Shown here one piece after another: positions 52,297-60,931 of a stretch of DNA of 64,000 nucleotides. The stretch comes from Bog-473 sp963711065 (lineage in GTDB: Bacteria; Actinomycetota; Acidimicrobiia; Acidimicrobiales; RAAP-2), in assembly GCA_963711065.1 (NCBI GenBank), contig CAVQCO010000005.1:80251-144250 (forward strand), read 5' to 3'. How positions within the stretch are numbered: the first letter of the stretch is position 1; each line of letters begins with the position of its first letter. The notes under the pieces are model-generated. The model ran no database searches. It had not been told where the DNA came from and was given only the letters and a program-made list of their open reading frames with translations. A program made the translations under genes and the position numbers.

Positions 52297-53583
52297 CTAC
52301 TTGAGGAAGCCCTCGTAGTTGCGCATCATGAGCTGGCTGTCGATCTGGCGCATGGTCTCGAGGGCGACGCCCACCGAGATCAGGAGGGTGGTCCCGTAGA
52401 ACGGGAAGCGGTTGAGGTGCCAGAGCGCCATGAGGAGCGAGGGCACGACGGCCACCGAGCCCAGGAAGAGGGCGCCGACGACCGTGATGCGGCTGAGGAT
52501 GTGGGCGAAGTAGCGCTCGGTGGGCGGCCCGGGCCGGATGCCGGGGACGAAGCCACCCTGCTTGCGGATCAGGTCGGCCTGCTGGTGCGGGTCGAAGGCG
52601 ACGTACACGTAGAAGAAGGTGAACATCACGATGAGCAGGAAGTACGCCGCGATGTAGAAGAAGCTGGTCGGCGTCAGGCTGTTGCGCACGAAGTTCTGGA
52701 ACCAGTTCCACGGGATGACGTTGGAGAGCAGCACCGGGATGTACAGCACGGAGCTGGCGAAGATGATCGGGATCACGCCGGACTGGTTCACCTTGAGCGG
52801 GATATAGGTGGAGCTCCCGCCGTACATCCGCCGGCCCACGACGCGACGGGCGAAGGTCACCGGGATGCGGCGCTGGCCCTGGTCCATGAACACGATGAAC
52901 ACCAGCAGCACCAACGAGACCAGGATGATGATCCCGAATTTGGTCTTGCCGCCCTCCTCGTAGATCGCCTTGAACCCGGTCGGGATGGCCGCCACCACGT
53001 TGGCGAAGATCAGGATCGACATCCCCTGCCCGATGCCGCGCTGGGTGATGAGCTCGGCCAGCCACATCACGAACGCGGTGCCGGCGGTGAGGATCAGCAC
53101 CATGAACAGGGCCAGGGGCCAGGTGAAGCTCGGGATCAGGTCGACGCTCGTGCCGAGCAGGGCCGAGTCGTGGCCGTGGAAGGCGTAGACCAGCCCCGCG
53201 GACTGCATCACGGCCAGGCCCACGGTGAGGTAGCGGGTGGTCTGGGTGATCTTCTTCTGGCCGACCGCACCCTGGTCGCGCCACTCCTCGAGCTTGGGGA
53301 TCACCGTGGAGAGCAGCTGGATGATGATGGAGCTGGTGATGTAGGGCATGACGCCCAGGCCGAAGACGGCCAGGCGCACCAGGGCTCCGCCGCTGAACAG
53401 GTTGAGGAAGCCGAGGACGCCCGAGGCCGAGGCCGAGCTCTCGAGTCCCTGCAGGCGCGCCCAGTTGACCCCGGGGACGGGGACGTTGGCACCGATCTGG
53501 TACAGGGCGATGATCGCGAGCGTGAAGACGACCTTGTTGCGAAGGTCGGGGACCCTGAAGATGTTGGCGAGCCGGGAGAGCAT
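52297..53583 (-). CDS. secY: preprotein translocase subunit SecY
   Basis: 428 residues with ten membrane helices. NIFRVPDLRNKVVFTLAII start, GIMPYITSSIIIQLL-like plug region (here GVMPYITSSIIIQLL), and cytoplasmic loop PPGIRPG-type motif (VPGIRPGPPTERY). It forms the protein-conducting channel with SecE and SecG. Standard spc operon place between rplO and adk. Confidence 0.98.
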   Translation of the reverse strand: MLSRLANIFRVPDLRNKVVFTLAIIALYQIGANVPVPGVNWARLQGLESSASASGVLGFLNLFSGGALVRLAVFGLGVMPYITSSIIIQLLSTVIPKLEEWRDQGAVGQKKITQTTRYLTVGLAVMQSAGLVYAFHGHDSALLGTSVDLIPSFTWPLALFMVLILTAGTAFVMWLAELITQRGIGQGMSILIFANVVAAIPTGFKAIYEEGGKTKFGIIILVSLVLLVFIVFMDQGQRRIPVTFARRVVGRRMYGGSSTYIPLKVNQSGVIPIIFASSVLYIPVLLSNVIPWNWFQNFVRNSLTPTSFFYIAAYFLLIVMFTFFYVYVAFDPHQQADLIRKQGGFVPGIRPGPPTERYFAHILSRITVVGALFLGSVAVVPSLLMALWHLNRFPFYGTTLLISVGVALETMRQIDSQLMMRNYEGFLK

Positions 53584-53617
53584 GGCCCTTCCTCTCAGTG
53601 AAGTCCCGGTGTGGTCA

Positions 53618-54106
53618 CTATCGGTTCATCAAGGCGTTGCCCGAGGCGGGCGGTCGCCCATGGGCGAAGGGCAGCGGCACCCGCTCGACGCTACCTCCCG
53701 CTGCGGTGATGGCCGCCTCGGCCGCCTTGGAGAACGCGTGCGCCGACACGCGGACGGGCCGGGTCAGCGAGCCCTGGCCCAGGACCTTGACCAGAGCCTT
53801 GGGCCGCACGAGGCGGGCCTCCACCAGGGTCTCCACCGTGACCTCGTCGACCCCGAGCGCGTCGAGCGCGCCCAGGTTGACCGGGGTGTAGCTGACCCGG
53901 AACGGGTTGGTGAACCCCTTGAGCTTGGGGATGCGCTGCATGAGGGGGAGCTGGCCACCCTCGAAGCCGACCGGCACGGTGCTGCGGGCCTTCTGGCCCT
54001 TCATGCCACGGCCGGCCGTCTTGTGGCCCTTGCCCCCGGTCCCGCGGCCGACCCGGCGCTTGGCCTTGGTCGCGCCCTTGGGCGGCGCCAGATCGTGCAG
54101 CTTCAC
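53618..54106 (-). CDS. rplO: ribosomal protein L15
   Basis: 162 residues from GTG 54106, which overlaps the rpmD stop as GTGA. KLHDLAPPKGATKAKRRVGRG split around the motif RVGRGTGGKGHKTAGRG, then GFEGGQLPLMQRIPKLKGF, identify L15. In this sequence it lies in the same open frame as rpsE, which lacks its own stop (see rpsE). Confidence 0.96.
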   Translation of the reverse strand: MKLHDLAPPKGATKAKRRVGRGTGGKGHKTAGRGMKGQKARSTVPVGFEGGQLPLMQRIPKLKGFTNPFRVSYTPVNLGALDALGVDEVTVETLVEARLVRPKALVKVLGQGSLTRPVRVSAHAFSKAAEAAITAAGGSVERVPLPFAHGRPPASGNALMNR

Positions 54107-54324
54107 TTCGAGACCTCCTCGACACGGATCAGGTGCGGCACCCGGGCCAGCATGCCCCTGATCTCGGGGCGGTCCGGCAGCTCGTTGGACTGCCCGATGC
54201 CGCGCAGGCCGAGGGCCCGCAGCGTGCCGCGGTGCTTGGGCTTGGTGCCGATGGCCGAGCGCGTCTGGGTGACGAGCAGCCGGGTCTCCCCCGTCGACGT
54301 GGTGGCCGTGGCCCTGGGCGTCAT
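54103..54324 (-). CDS. rpmD: ribosomal protein L30
   Basis: 73 residues. RLLVTQTRSAIGTKPKHRGT and LRALGLRGIGQSNELPDRPE are the L30 core; the first ~13 residues are a non-conserved extension. It is in a different frame from rpsE and rplO, between which it lies, and couples to rplO by a 4-bp overlap. Confidence 0.94.
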   Translation of the reverse strand: MTPRATATTSTGETRLLVTQTRSAIGTKPKHRGTLRALGLRGIGQSNELPDRPEIRGMLARVPHLIRVEEVSK

Positions 54325-54326
54325 CG

Positions 54327-54880
54327 TCAGCGCGCGCCTCCGCCGCGTACAGCTCGGTCTCGCGCCTGCGCTCGCGGTAGGCCCGCAGCACGCCGCCGGG
54401 CGTCACCTCGTCGGCCGCCTTGCCGCGCAGCGCGGCCACGTCGTCGGGCCGCCGCAGCTGCTTGAGCCCGGCGATGGTGGCGTGGGCCACGTTGATGCCG
54501 TTGGACGAGCCCAGCGACTTGGCCAGGATGTCGCGGATGCCTGCCATCTCGAGGATGTGGCGGGCCGCACCACCGGCGATGACGCCCGTGCCCGGAGCGG
54601 CCGGCTTGAGCAGGACCCGGCCGGCACCGCTCTCGCCGATGACGGGGTGCACGATGGTGCTGCCGGCGAGGGGCACCTCGAAGAGGTTCTTGCGCGCCTC
54701 CTCGATCCCCTTCTGGACCGCCAGCCCGGCCTCCTTGGCCTTGCCGTAGCCGAGGCCCACCTTCCCGTTGCCGTCGCCGACCACCATCAGCGCGGCGAAA
54801 GAGAACCGCCGGCCGCCCTTGACGACCTTGGCGACCCGGTTCACCTTGATGGTGCGCTCTTCGTACTGTGTGTCGACCAT
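54327..54880 (-). CDS. rpsE: ribosomal protein S5, stop codon missing in frame
   Basis: S5 core is clear: RVAKVVKGGRRFSFAALMVVG (double-stranded RNA-binding fold, split near GRRFSF), GKAKEAGLAVQKGIEEAR and GINVAHATIAGLKQLR. After VTPGGVLRAYRERRRETELY the frame does not stop but runs antisense-like through rpmD and in frame into rplO, giving a 420-codon open frame. A TGA at 54327-54329 is in another frame, just before the rpmD ATG. One missing base near 54330-54345 would end S5 there at normal length. An assembly indel is likeliest; the given left end is that TGA. Confidence 0.9.
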
Positions 54881-54882
54881 TC

Positions 54883-55257
54883 TCAGAACTCCAGTCCCTC
54901 GGCACGCGCCGCGTCAGCCAGGACGGCAACACGCCCGTGATAGACGAAGCCCCCCCGGTCGAAGACCACCTTGGTGATGCCTGCAGCCTTGGCCCGCGAG
55001 CCGAGCAGGCGCCCGACCGACTCTGCGCCCGTCACGTTACCGCCACCCGCCTTGCCCAGCGACGCGCGCAGGTCCGGCTCCACGGAGGAGGCTGCGACCA
55101 GGGTGCGGCCGGTGGTGTCGTCGATGAGCTGGGCCGAGATGTGGCGGTTCGACCGGTGGACGGCCAGGCGCGGGCAGTCGGCCGTCCCGTTCACCTTGGT
55201 GCGGACACGGTCGTGGCGCCGGAGGCGCAACCGGGTGCGATCGCTCGTGCGTCCCAT
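54883..55257 (-). CDS. rplR: ribosomal protein L18
   Basis: 124 residues. RLRRHDRVRTKVNGTADCPRL start, RSNRHISAQLIDD, and FDRGGFVYHGRVAVLADAAR near the end. It binds 5S rRNA. The ATG overlaps the rplF stop by one base (TAATG). Confidence 0.98.
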   Translation of the reverse strand: MGRTSDRTRLRLRRHDRVRTKVNGTADCPRLAVHRSNRHISAQLIDDTTGRTLVAASSVEPDLRASLGKAGGGNVTGAESVGRLLGSRAKAAGITKVVFDRGGFVYHGRVAVLADAARAEGLEF

Positions 55258-55796
55258 TACTTCGCGGCCTTTCCTGCCTTGCGCAGCACTCGCTCGTTGG
55301 CGTAGCGCACGCCCTTGCCCTTGTAGGGCTCGGGCTTGCGCAGCTTGCGGATGTCGGCCGCCACCTGGCCCACCTTCTCCTTGTCGATGCCCTTGACGAC
55401 GATGCGTGTCGGCACCGGCACCTCGAAGGTGATGCCGTCGGGCGCGTCCACGAGCACCGGGTGCGAGTAGCCCAGCGCCAGCTCGAGCGCGCCGGGGCCC
55501 TTGGCGGTGGCGCGGTAGCCCACGCCCACGATCTCGAGCTCCTTGGAGAAGCCGTCGGTGACCCCCGAGACCATGTTGGCCACGAGCGAACGCGACAGGC
55601 CGTGCAGGGCGCGGTGCCGCCGCTCGTCGTCGGGGCGGCTGACCACGAGCGTGTCGCCCTCCTGGGCGATGCTGATGCCCTCGGGCAGGTCGCGCTGGAG
55701 GGTGCCCTGGGGCCCCTTGACGCTCACCGTTGCCCCGCTCAGGGTGACGGTGACGTTGGACGGGACGGGAATCGGCGAACGGCCGACGCGTGACAT
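55257..55796 (-). CDS. rplF: ribosomal protein L6
   Basis: 179 residues. MSRVGRSPIPVPSNVTVTL start, VKGPQGTLQRDLP and the C-terminal KLRKPEPYKGKGVRYANE are standard. It sits near the sarcin-ricin loop. Confidence 0.98.
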   Translation of the reverse strand: MSRVGRSPIPVPSNVTVTLSGATVSVKGPQGTLQRDLPEGISIAQEGDTLVVSRPDDERRHRALHGLSRSLVANMVSGVTDGFSKELEIVGVGYRATAKGPGALELALGYSHPVLVDAPDGITFEVPVPTRIVVKGIDKEKVGQVAADIRKLRKPEPYKGKGVRYANERVLRKAGKAAK

Positions 55797-55835
55797 CAGG
55801 CCTCCCCTCGGGTCCCGGCCGTGCGGGTCACGGCA

Positions 55836-56240
55836 CTACCAGACATGGCACAGCACCTCGCCGCCCAGGTGCTTCTGCCGCGCCTCGGCGTCGGTCAGGA
55901 GCCCCTGGCTGGTGGAGACGACGGCCACGCCCATGCCGCCGAGCACGCGCGGCATGCCGTCGGCCCGGGCGTAAATGCGCAGGCCCGGCTTGGAGACGCG
56001 CTTGATCCCGGCGATGGTGCGGGTGCGGTCGCCCGAGTACTTCAGGGTGATCTCGAGGGTGGTCCCCGGCTTGCCCTCGTTGGGCTCGACCTTGTAGCCC
56101 GCGATGAAGCCCTCCCGCTGGAGGACGGAAGCCAGCGACTCCTTCAGCTTCGACCCGGGCATGCGCACCGTGTCGAACATGGCGGAGTTGGCGTTGCGGA
56201 TCCGCGTCAGCATGTCCGCGATGGGATCGGTCATCGTCAT
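55836..56240 (-). CDS. rpsH: ribosomal protein S8
   Basis: 134 residues. MTDPIADMLTRIRNAN start (preceded by two extra residues), RVSKPGLRIYARADGMP and GGMGVAVVSTSQGLLTD. It binds the 16S central domain. It lies 39 bp before rplF in transcription order. Confidence 0.98.
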   Translation of the reverse strand: MTMTDPIADMLTRIRNANSAMFDTVRMPGSKLKESLASVLQREGFIAGYKVEPNEGKPGTTLEITLKYSGDRTRTIAGIKRVSKPGLRIYARADGMPRVLGGMGVAVVSTSQGLLTDAEARQKHLGGEVLCHVW

Positions 56241-56246
56241 GGCGGC

Positions 56247-56432
56247 CTACCAGCTCGCCTTCGTGACGCCGGGCACCTCGCCCGCATGCACCATGACGCG
56301 CAAGCAGATCCGGCACAGCCCGAACTTGCGGTACACGGCCTTCGGCCGCCCACACCGCTGGCACCGGGTATAGCCCCGGACCTTGAACTTGGGCGTGCGT
56401 CGCTGCTTCTCGATCAATGCCTTTTTCGCCAT
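56247..56432 (-). CDS. rpsN: ribosomal protein S14, zinc type Z
   Basis: 61 residues, the short zinc-binding form. MAKKALIEKQRRTPKFKVRG, then CQRCGRPKAVYRKFGLCRIC supplies two CxxC pairs. It is located between rplE and rpsH as in most actinobacteria. Confidence 0.98.
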   Translation of the reverse strand: MAKKALIEKQRRTPKFKVRGYTRCQRCGRPKAVYRKFGLCRICLRVMVHAGEVPGVTKASW

Positions 56433-56436
56433 GTTG

Positions 56437-57009
56437 CTACCGGGTCTCCTGTCGGAACGGAAAGCCGAACGCTGCCAGGAACGCCCGTCCCTCCTCGTTG
56501 GTGCGTGCGGTGGTCACGATGGTGATGTCCATGCCGCGGGTCGTGTCGATCTTGTCGTAGTCGATCTCGGGGAAGATCAGCTGTTCGGTCACCCCGAAGG
56601 TGTAGTTGCCGTGGCCGTCGAAGGACCGGGGCGACAGGCCCCGGAAGTCGCGGATGCGCGGGATGGCCAGGCTCAGCAGGCGGTCGAAGAACTCCCAGGC
56701 GCGGTCGCCGCGCAAGGTCGCCTTGACCCCGATCGTCTGCCCCTCGCGCAGCTTGAAGCCCGCGATGGACTTCTTGGCCCGCGTCACGACCGGCTTCTGG
56801 CCGGTGATGACCTCGAGGTCGCGCTGGGCCCCTTCGATGAGGGAGGCCTGCTGGGTGGCGCGGCCCACGCCCATGTTGATGACGATCTTCTCGAGCCGGG
56901 GCACCTCCATGACGTTGCCGAGGCTGAGCTCCTCCTTGAGCCGGTCCCGCAGCTCGGTGAGGTAGCGCTCCTTGAGCCGGGGGCGGGCCGGCGCCGTCGT
57001 GGTGCTCAC
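56437..57009 (-). CDS. rplE: ribosomal protein L5
   Basis: 190 residues from GTG 57009, overlapping the rplX stop by 4 bp. EVPRLEKIVINMGVGRATQQ, TGQKPVVTRAKKSIAGFKLR and GRGMDITIV-type end (TTRGMDITIVTTA). It binds 5S rRNA and contacts P-site tRNA. Confidence 0.97.
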   Translation of the reverse strand: MSTTTAPARPRLKERYLTELRDRLKEELSLGNVMEVPRLEKIVINMGVGRATQQASLIEGAQRDLEVITGQKPVVTRAKKSIAGFKLREGQTIGVKATLRGDRAWEFFDRLLSLAIPRIRDFRGLSPRSFDGHGNYTFGVTEQLIFPEIDYDKIDTTRGMDITIVTTARTNEEGRAFLAAFGFPFRQETR

Positions 57010-57314
57010 AGCGCGGCCCCGCACTTCTTGCAGACGCGGACCTTCTCGCCGTCGTCCTCGAAGCGGTAGCCGGCCCGGGTGGGCTGGTCGCAGCTCTTGC
57101 AGACCAGGGCCACGGTGGAGACGTGCACCGGCATGAACTTGTCGATGACGCCGCCCTGCTGGGTGGCGCGGGTCGGCTTGGCGTGACGCTTGGCCACGTT
57201 GACGCCCTCGAGGATGACGCGCTCCCTCGACGGGATGGCGCGCACGACCTCGGCCTTCCTGCCCTTGTCCTTGCCCTGGAGGACCACGACCGTGTCTCCC
57301 TTGTGGATCTTCAT
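57006..57314 (-). CDS. rplX: ribosomal protein L24
   Basis: 102 residues. MKIHKGDTVVVLQGKDKGRK (KOW motif), VEGVNV-type loop (LEGVNVAKRHAKP), and two CxxC pairs (VCKSC, VCKKC) in the C-terminal half. It initiates 50S assembly. It follows rplN by two bases. Confidence 0.97.
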   Translation of the reverse strand: MKIHKGDTVVVLQGKDKGRKAEVVRAIPSRERVILEGVNVAKRHAKPTRATQQGGVIDKFMPVHVSTVALVCKSCDQPTRAGYRFEDDGEKVRVCKKCGAAL

Positions 57315-57316
57315 GG

Positions 57317-57685
57317 CTAGAGCACCTCCGGGGCCAGCGAGACGATGCGCATGAAGCGCTTGTCGCGCAGCTCGCGGCCCACCGGCCCGAAGATGCGCGT
57401 CCCGCGCGGCTGCTGCTGGTCGTTGATGAGGACGGCGGCGTTCTCGTCGAAACGGATGTAGCTCCCGTCGGGCCGCCGCTTCTCCTTCTTCGTGCGCACG
57501 ACGACGCACTTGACGACGTCGCCCTTCTTGACGGCCGCACCGGGGATGGCGTCCTTGACCGTGGCCACGAACACGTCGCCGATGCTGGCGTAGCGCCGGC
57601 GCGACCCGCCCAGCACGCGGATGCACAGCACCTCGCGCGCGCCGGAATTGTCGGCCACCCTGAGCCGGGACTCCTGCTGAATCAT
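57317..57685 (-). CDS. rplN: ribosomal protein L14
   Basis: 122 residues. MIQQESRLRVADNSGAREV start, GGSRRRYASIGDVFVATVKDA and IFGPVGRELRDKRFMRIVSLA are complete. The ATG overlaps the rpsQ stop by 4 bp. Confidence 0.98.
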   Translation of the reverse strand: MIQQESRLRVADNSGAREVLCIRVLGGSRRRYASIGDVFVATVKDAIPGAAVKKGDVVKCVVVRTKKEKRRPDGSYIRFDENAAVLINDQQQPRGTRIFGPVGRELRDKRFMRIVSLAPEVL

Positions 57686-58131
57686 CGGGCCCGCTCCACG
57701 ACTTCGGTCAGGCGCCAGCGCTTGAGCTTGGACAGCGGGCGGGTCTCCTGCACCCGGACCCGGTCCCCCACCTTGGCGGTGTCCCCGGCGTCGTGCACGT
57801 AGAGCTTCTTGGTGCGTTGCACCGTCTTGCCGTACTTGGGGTGGCGCACCCGCTCCACGACCGCGACCACGACGGTCGAGGTCATGGCGTCGGAGACGAC
57901 GATCCCCTCCCGCACCTTGCGGCGGTTGGGGCGCGGCCCCGCCTCGGCCGGCCCCTCCGGGGCCTGCGCCGCCGTGGTGGCGGGCGGCACGGGCACGGCG
58001 GCCTCGATGTCGGTGGCCGGCAGCTCGGCCGCGGCCTCGGCCTCGATGGCGTCGAGTGCCATGGCGGCGTCGGCGGCGGCGGCCTTGGCCTGCTCGGTCG
58101 CCTCTTCGTTCTCTGGGGTCTCGTCGGCCAT
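57682..58131 (-). CDS. rpsQ: ribosomal protein S17 with Ala/Glu-rich N-terminal extension
   Basis: 149 residues, about 65 more than usual. The S17 core starts near residue 70 (RRKVREGIVVSDAMTSTVVVA, split at VREG) with HPKYGKTVQRTKKLYVHD. The first ~69 residues are acidic and Ala/Pro-rich with no fold, similar in style to the tails of neighbouring L29, S3, L22 and L4. The ATG overlaps the rpmC stop by one base. Confidence 0.95.
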   Translation of the reverse strand: MADETPENEEATEQAKAAAADAAMALDAIEAEAAAELPATDIEAAVPVPPATTAAQAPEGPAEAGPRPNRRKVREGIVVSDAMTSTVVVAVVERVRHPKYGKTVQRTKKLYVHDAGDTAKVGDRVRVQETRPLSKLKRWRLTEVVERAR

Positions 58132-58511
58132 CAGGCCTCATCCTCTTCGTCGTCGTCCAGGTGGTCGTGATCGTGCAGGTCGAGCGGGGTGGCCTCGGCC
58201 TCGGCGGCCGTCACCTTGGCCGCCGCCTTCTCCTCGCGCTCGGCGTCCTCCGCGGCGAGCTTCGCCCGGGCCGCCTCGTGCTCGGCCGCCGTCGGCGCCA
58301 CGTAGGCGCCCTCGGCCTCGAGGATCTCGCGGCCACGCAGCACGGTCAGCATGCGGGCCACCTCGCGGCGCACCTGCCCGATGCGGGCGGGATTGTCGAG
58401 CTGTCCCGTGGCGAGCTGGAAGCGCAGGTTGAACAGCTCGCGGCGCGACTCGCCCAGGCGGGAGGAGAGCTCGTCGCCGTCGAGCATGGAGAGGTCGTGC
58501 GCGGTGGGCAT
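58131..58511 (-). CDS. rpmC: ribosomal protein L29 with acidic C-terminal tail
   Basis: 126 residues, almost twice the usual length. Residues 1-68 are L29 (LGESRRELFNLRFQLATGQL, RIGQVRREVARMLTVL). Residues 69-126 are an Ala/Glu-rich helix ending HDHDHLDDDEEDEA. L29 stands at the 50S tunnel exit, so the tail would project near the emerging chain. One-base overlap with rplP. Confidence 0.95.
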   Translation of the reverse strand: MPTAHDLSMLDGDELSSRLGESRRELFNLRFQLATGQLDNPARIGQVRREVARMLTVLRGREILEAEGAYVAPTAAEHEAARAKLAAEDAEREEKAAAKVTAAEAEATPLDLHDHDHLDDDEEDEA

Positions 58512-58948
58512 CAGATCGCGACCTCGGCGTGGCCGTGGGTCCCCGGGCGCACCACGAAGCGGGCCTTGAAGGGCAGCTTCTGGATGGCGCGCTCCATGGC
58601 GGCGCGGGCCAGCTCCTCGTCGACGCCGGCCAGCTCGAAGAGCACGCGGCCGGGGTGGACGACGGCGACCCACAGCTCGGGGTTGCCCTTGCCCGAGCCC
58701 ATGCGCGTCTCGGCCGGCTTCTGGGTGACCGGCTTGTCGGGGAAGACCCGGATCCAGACCTTGCCGCCACGCTTGACGTGCCTGGTCATGGCGATACGGG
58801 CCGCCTCGATCTGGCGTGCCGTGAGCCAGCCCGGCTCGACCGCCTGAATCCCGAAGTCGCCGAAGGACACCGTCGTGCCGCCCTTGGCGGCGCCCGTCAG
58901 GCGTCCCCGCTGCGTCTTGCGGTGCTTGACCTTCTTGGGCATCAACAT
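58511..58948 (-). CDS. rplP: ribosomal protein L16
   Basis: 145 residues. MPKKVKHRKTQRGRLTGAAKG, GDFGIQAVEPGWLTARQIEAA split at GWLTAR, and KVWIRVFPDKPVTQKPAETR are standard. It binds near the A site. ATG 58948 with GGAG ten bases upstream; ATG 58942 is possible. Confidence 0.97.
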   Translation of the reverse strand: MLMPKKVKHRKTQRGRLTGAAKGGTTVSFGDFGIQAVEPGWLTARQIEAARIAMTRHVKRGGKVWIRVFPDKPVTQKPAETRMGSGKGNPELWVAVVHPGRVLFELAGVDEELARAAMERAIQKLPFKARFVVRPGTHGHAEVAI

Positions 58949-58949
58949 G

Positions 58950-59972
58950 TCAGTCCGACTCCTTGCGGAAGTGCGGGGCCTCGTGGTGCTGGTGACGGTT
59001 CTGGCGCTCCATCTCCTCGTCCTGGGTCAGCTGGCGCTCCAGCTCGTCGGGCTCCGTCGGCGACGGCAGCAGGTCGGCCACCGGGGTCTCGACCTCCTCC
59101 TCGGCCTCCACCTCGACGGTCTCGGGCGGCGCGGGGGCCTCGACCAGCAACTCGTCGACCAGCTCCTCCTCGACCGCGCCGTTGGCCTCCGTGATCTCCT
59201 CTTCCTCGTCGGTCGCGAAGGTCTCGGCGCGGCGGCGGCCGCCGCCGGCGGTGATGAGACGGCGGGGCCCGCTCTGGCCCGACGTCTCGCCGACGGCCAT
59301 CGCGGCCTCGCGGGTGATCTTGTCCTCGATGGAGACCTTGTAGGGCAGGATGTCGCCCTTGTAGATCCACACCTTCACGCCGACGCGGCCCGACGTGGTG
59401 CGGGCCTCGCGGAAGCCGTAGTCGATGTCGGCCCGCAGGGTGTGCAGGGGCACGCGGCCTTCGCGGTACTGCTCCTTGCGCGACATCTCGGAGCCGCCGA
59501 GGCGTCCCGAGCACTGCACCTTGATGCCCTGGGCACCGGCCTTCTGGACGGTCTGGATGGCTCGCTTCATGGCGCGGCGGAAGGCGACCCGGCGCACGAG
59601 CTGGTCGCAGATGCCCTGGGCGATCAGCGCGGCGTCGAGCTCGGGCTGCTTGATCTCCTGGATGTTGAGCTGGATCCGGTTCTGCAGCCCGGTGATCTCC
59701 TCGAGCTTCTTCTTGAGGCGGTCGGCCTCGGCGCCGCGCCGGCCGATGACGATGCCCGGCCGGGCGGTGTGGATGTCGACGCGCAGCCGGTCCCGGGTGC
59801 GCTCCACCTCGATCCGGCTGACGGCGGCCGCCTCGAGCTGCGTCATCAGGTAGTCGCGGATCTTCCAGTCCTCGACCACGAAGTCGCGGTAGTGACGCTC
59901 CTCGAACCACCGGGACTTCCAGTCCGTCGTGATCCCGAGCCGGAACCCGTAGGGGTTTACCTTCTGGCCCAT
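58950..59972 (-). CDS. rpsC: ribosomal protein S3 with long acidic C-terminal tail
   Basis: 340 residues, about 100 more than usual. MGQKVNPYGFRLGITTDWKS, KH-domain GRRGAEADRLKKKLEEI, and GVKVWIYKGDILP form the core (1-235). The rest (AETFATDEEEEITEANGAVE, then Glu/Pro-rich, ending HHEAPHFRKESD) is acidic and disordered. S3 lines the mRNA entry of the 30S subunit. It abuts rplV with no gap. Confidence 0.96.
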   Translation of the reverse strand: MGQKVNPYGFRLGITTDWKSRWFEERHYRDFVVEDWKIRDYLMTQLEAAAVSRIEVERTRDRLRVDIHTARPGIVIGRRGAEADRLKKKLEEITGLQNRIQLNIQEIKQPELDAALIAQGICDQLVRRVAFRRAMKRAIQTVQKAGAQGIKVQCSGRLGGSEMSRKEQYREGRVPLHTLRADIDYGFREARTTSGRVGVKVWIYKGDILPYKVSIEDKITREAAMAVGETSGQSGPRRLITAGGGRRRAETFATDEEEEITEANGAVEEELVDELLVEAPAPPETVEVEAEEEVETPVADLLPSPTEPDELERQLTQDEEMERQNRHQHHEAPHFRKESD

Positions 59973-60638
59973 CTACTCGTCCTCGCTCTTCTCGTCGTCG
60001 CCGGTGCCGGCGTCGACTGCGTCCTCTTCGGTGGCGTCCTCGGTCACGGCGTCCTCGATCCCTGCGTCCTCGGTCACGGCCTCGTCGGTCACGGACTCCT
60101 CCGCCTCCGCCTCCGCCTCTGCGGCCGCCTCCTCCGCCGCCGCCTTCTCGGCCGCGGCGGCGCGCCGGCGCGACAGGCGGCCCGAGAGGTCGGCCCGGCG
60201 CCGCGAGGCGTCGACCCGGCGGGACCGGTTGGCGCTCACGGCCTCCATGCGCCGGCGGCGCAGCTCCAGCTGGTCTGGCGGGAGCCGGCTCACGATGATG
60301 GTGATGTGGCAGGTCCGCTTGCGGATCCTGGTGGCCCGGCCGCGGGCCCGCGGGCGCCAGCGCTTCATGGTGGCGCCCTCGTCGGCGTAGCAGGCCGACA
60401 CGTAGAGCTCCTCGGGGTTCTGCTGGTCGTTGTGCGCCGCGTTGGCCACCGCCGAGGTCAGCACCTTGCCGATGACCTCGGCCGCCTCGCGCTCGGTGCC
60501 CGTCAGGATCTCGGCGGCGCGCTGCACGTCCTCGCCCCGGATCAGGTCGAGCACCTGGCGGGCCTTGGAGGCCGACAGGCCGCAGTAGCGGTGCACCGCC
60601 CGCGTCCCGGGGCGCTCGTTGGTCTTGGTGGCGGTCAT
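59973..60638 (-). CDS. rplV: ribosomal protein L22 with acidic repeat tail
   Basis: 221 residues, about twice the usual length. The L22 core (1-125) has RYCGLSASKARQVLDLIRG, NPEELYVSACYADEG and RWRPRARGRATRIRKRTCHI. A basic Arg-rich linker follows, then an Ala/Glu helix and an acidic tail with repeated VTEDA-like units. The core's beta-hairpin lines the exit tunnel and the terminus is near its exit. 4-bp overlap with rpsS. Confidence 0.95.
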   Translation of the reverse strand: MTATKTNERPGTRAVHRYCGLSASKARQVLDLIRGEDVQRAAEILTGTEREAAEVIGKVLTSAVANAAHNDQQNPEELYVSACYADEGATMKRWRPRARGRATRIRKRTCHITIIVSRLPPDQLELRRRRMEAVSANRSRRVDASRRRADLSGRLSRRRAAAAEKAAAEEAAAEAEAEAEESVTDEAVTEDAGIEDAVTEDATEEDAVDAGTGDDEKSEDE

Positions 60639-60913
60639 CGCCGTGCCCCCCGCTCCTGGCCGGCGTGGTAGCGGAAGGTGCGCGTCGGCGCGAACTCACC
60701 CAGCTTGTGGCCCACCATCGACTCGGTCACGTAGACCGGCACGTGGCGGCGGCCGTCGTGGACCGCGATGGTGTGCCCGACCATGTCGGGGATGATCGTG
60801 GAGCGGCGGGACCAGGTCTTGATGACCTTCTTCTCACCGCTCGAGTTCAGGACGTCCACCTTCTTGAGCAGGTGGTCGTCGACGAACGGACCCTTCTTCA
60901 GGCTACGCGGCAT
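60635..60913 (-). CDS. rpsS: ribosomal protein S19
   Basis: 92 residues. MPRSLKKGPFVDDHLLKKVD start, TWSRRSTIIPDMVGHTIAVH, and KLGEFAPTRTFRYHAGQ. It sits in the 30S head. Confidence 0.98.
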   Translation of the reverse strand: MPRSLKKGPFVDDHLLKKVDVLNSSGEKKVIKTWSRRSTIIPDMVGHTIAVHDGRRHVPVYVTESMVGHKLGEFAPTRTFRYHAGQERGARR

Positions 60914-60931
60914 GGCTACCTCAACCCTCGC

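Noticed and set aside
60000..60120. Repeated GTCCTCGGTCACGGC-like DNA as a CRISPR or minisatellite
   Set aside because: The units are imperfect, lack spacers and encode the acidic VTEDA-like tail of L22.
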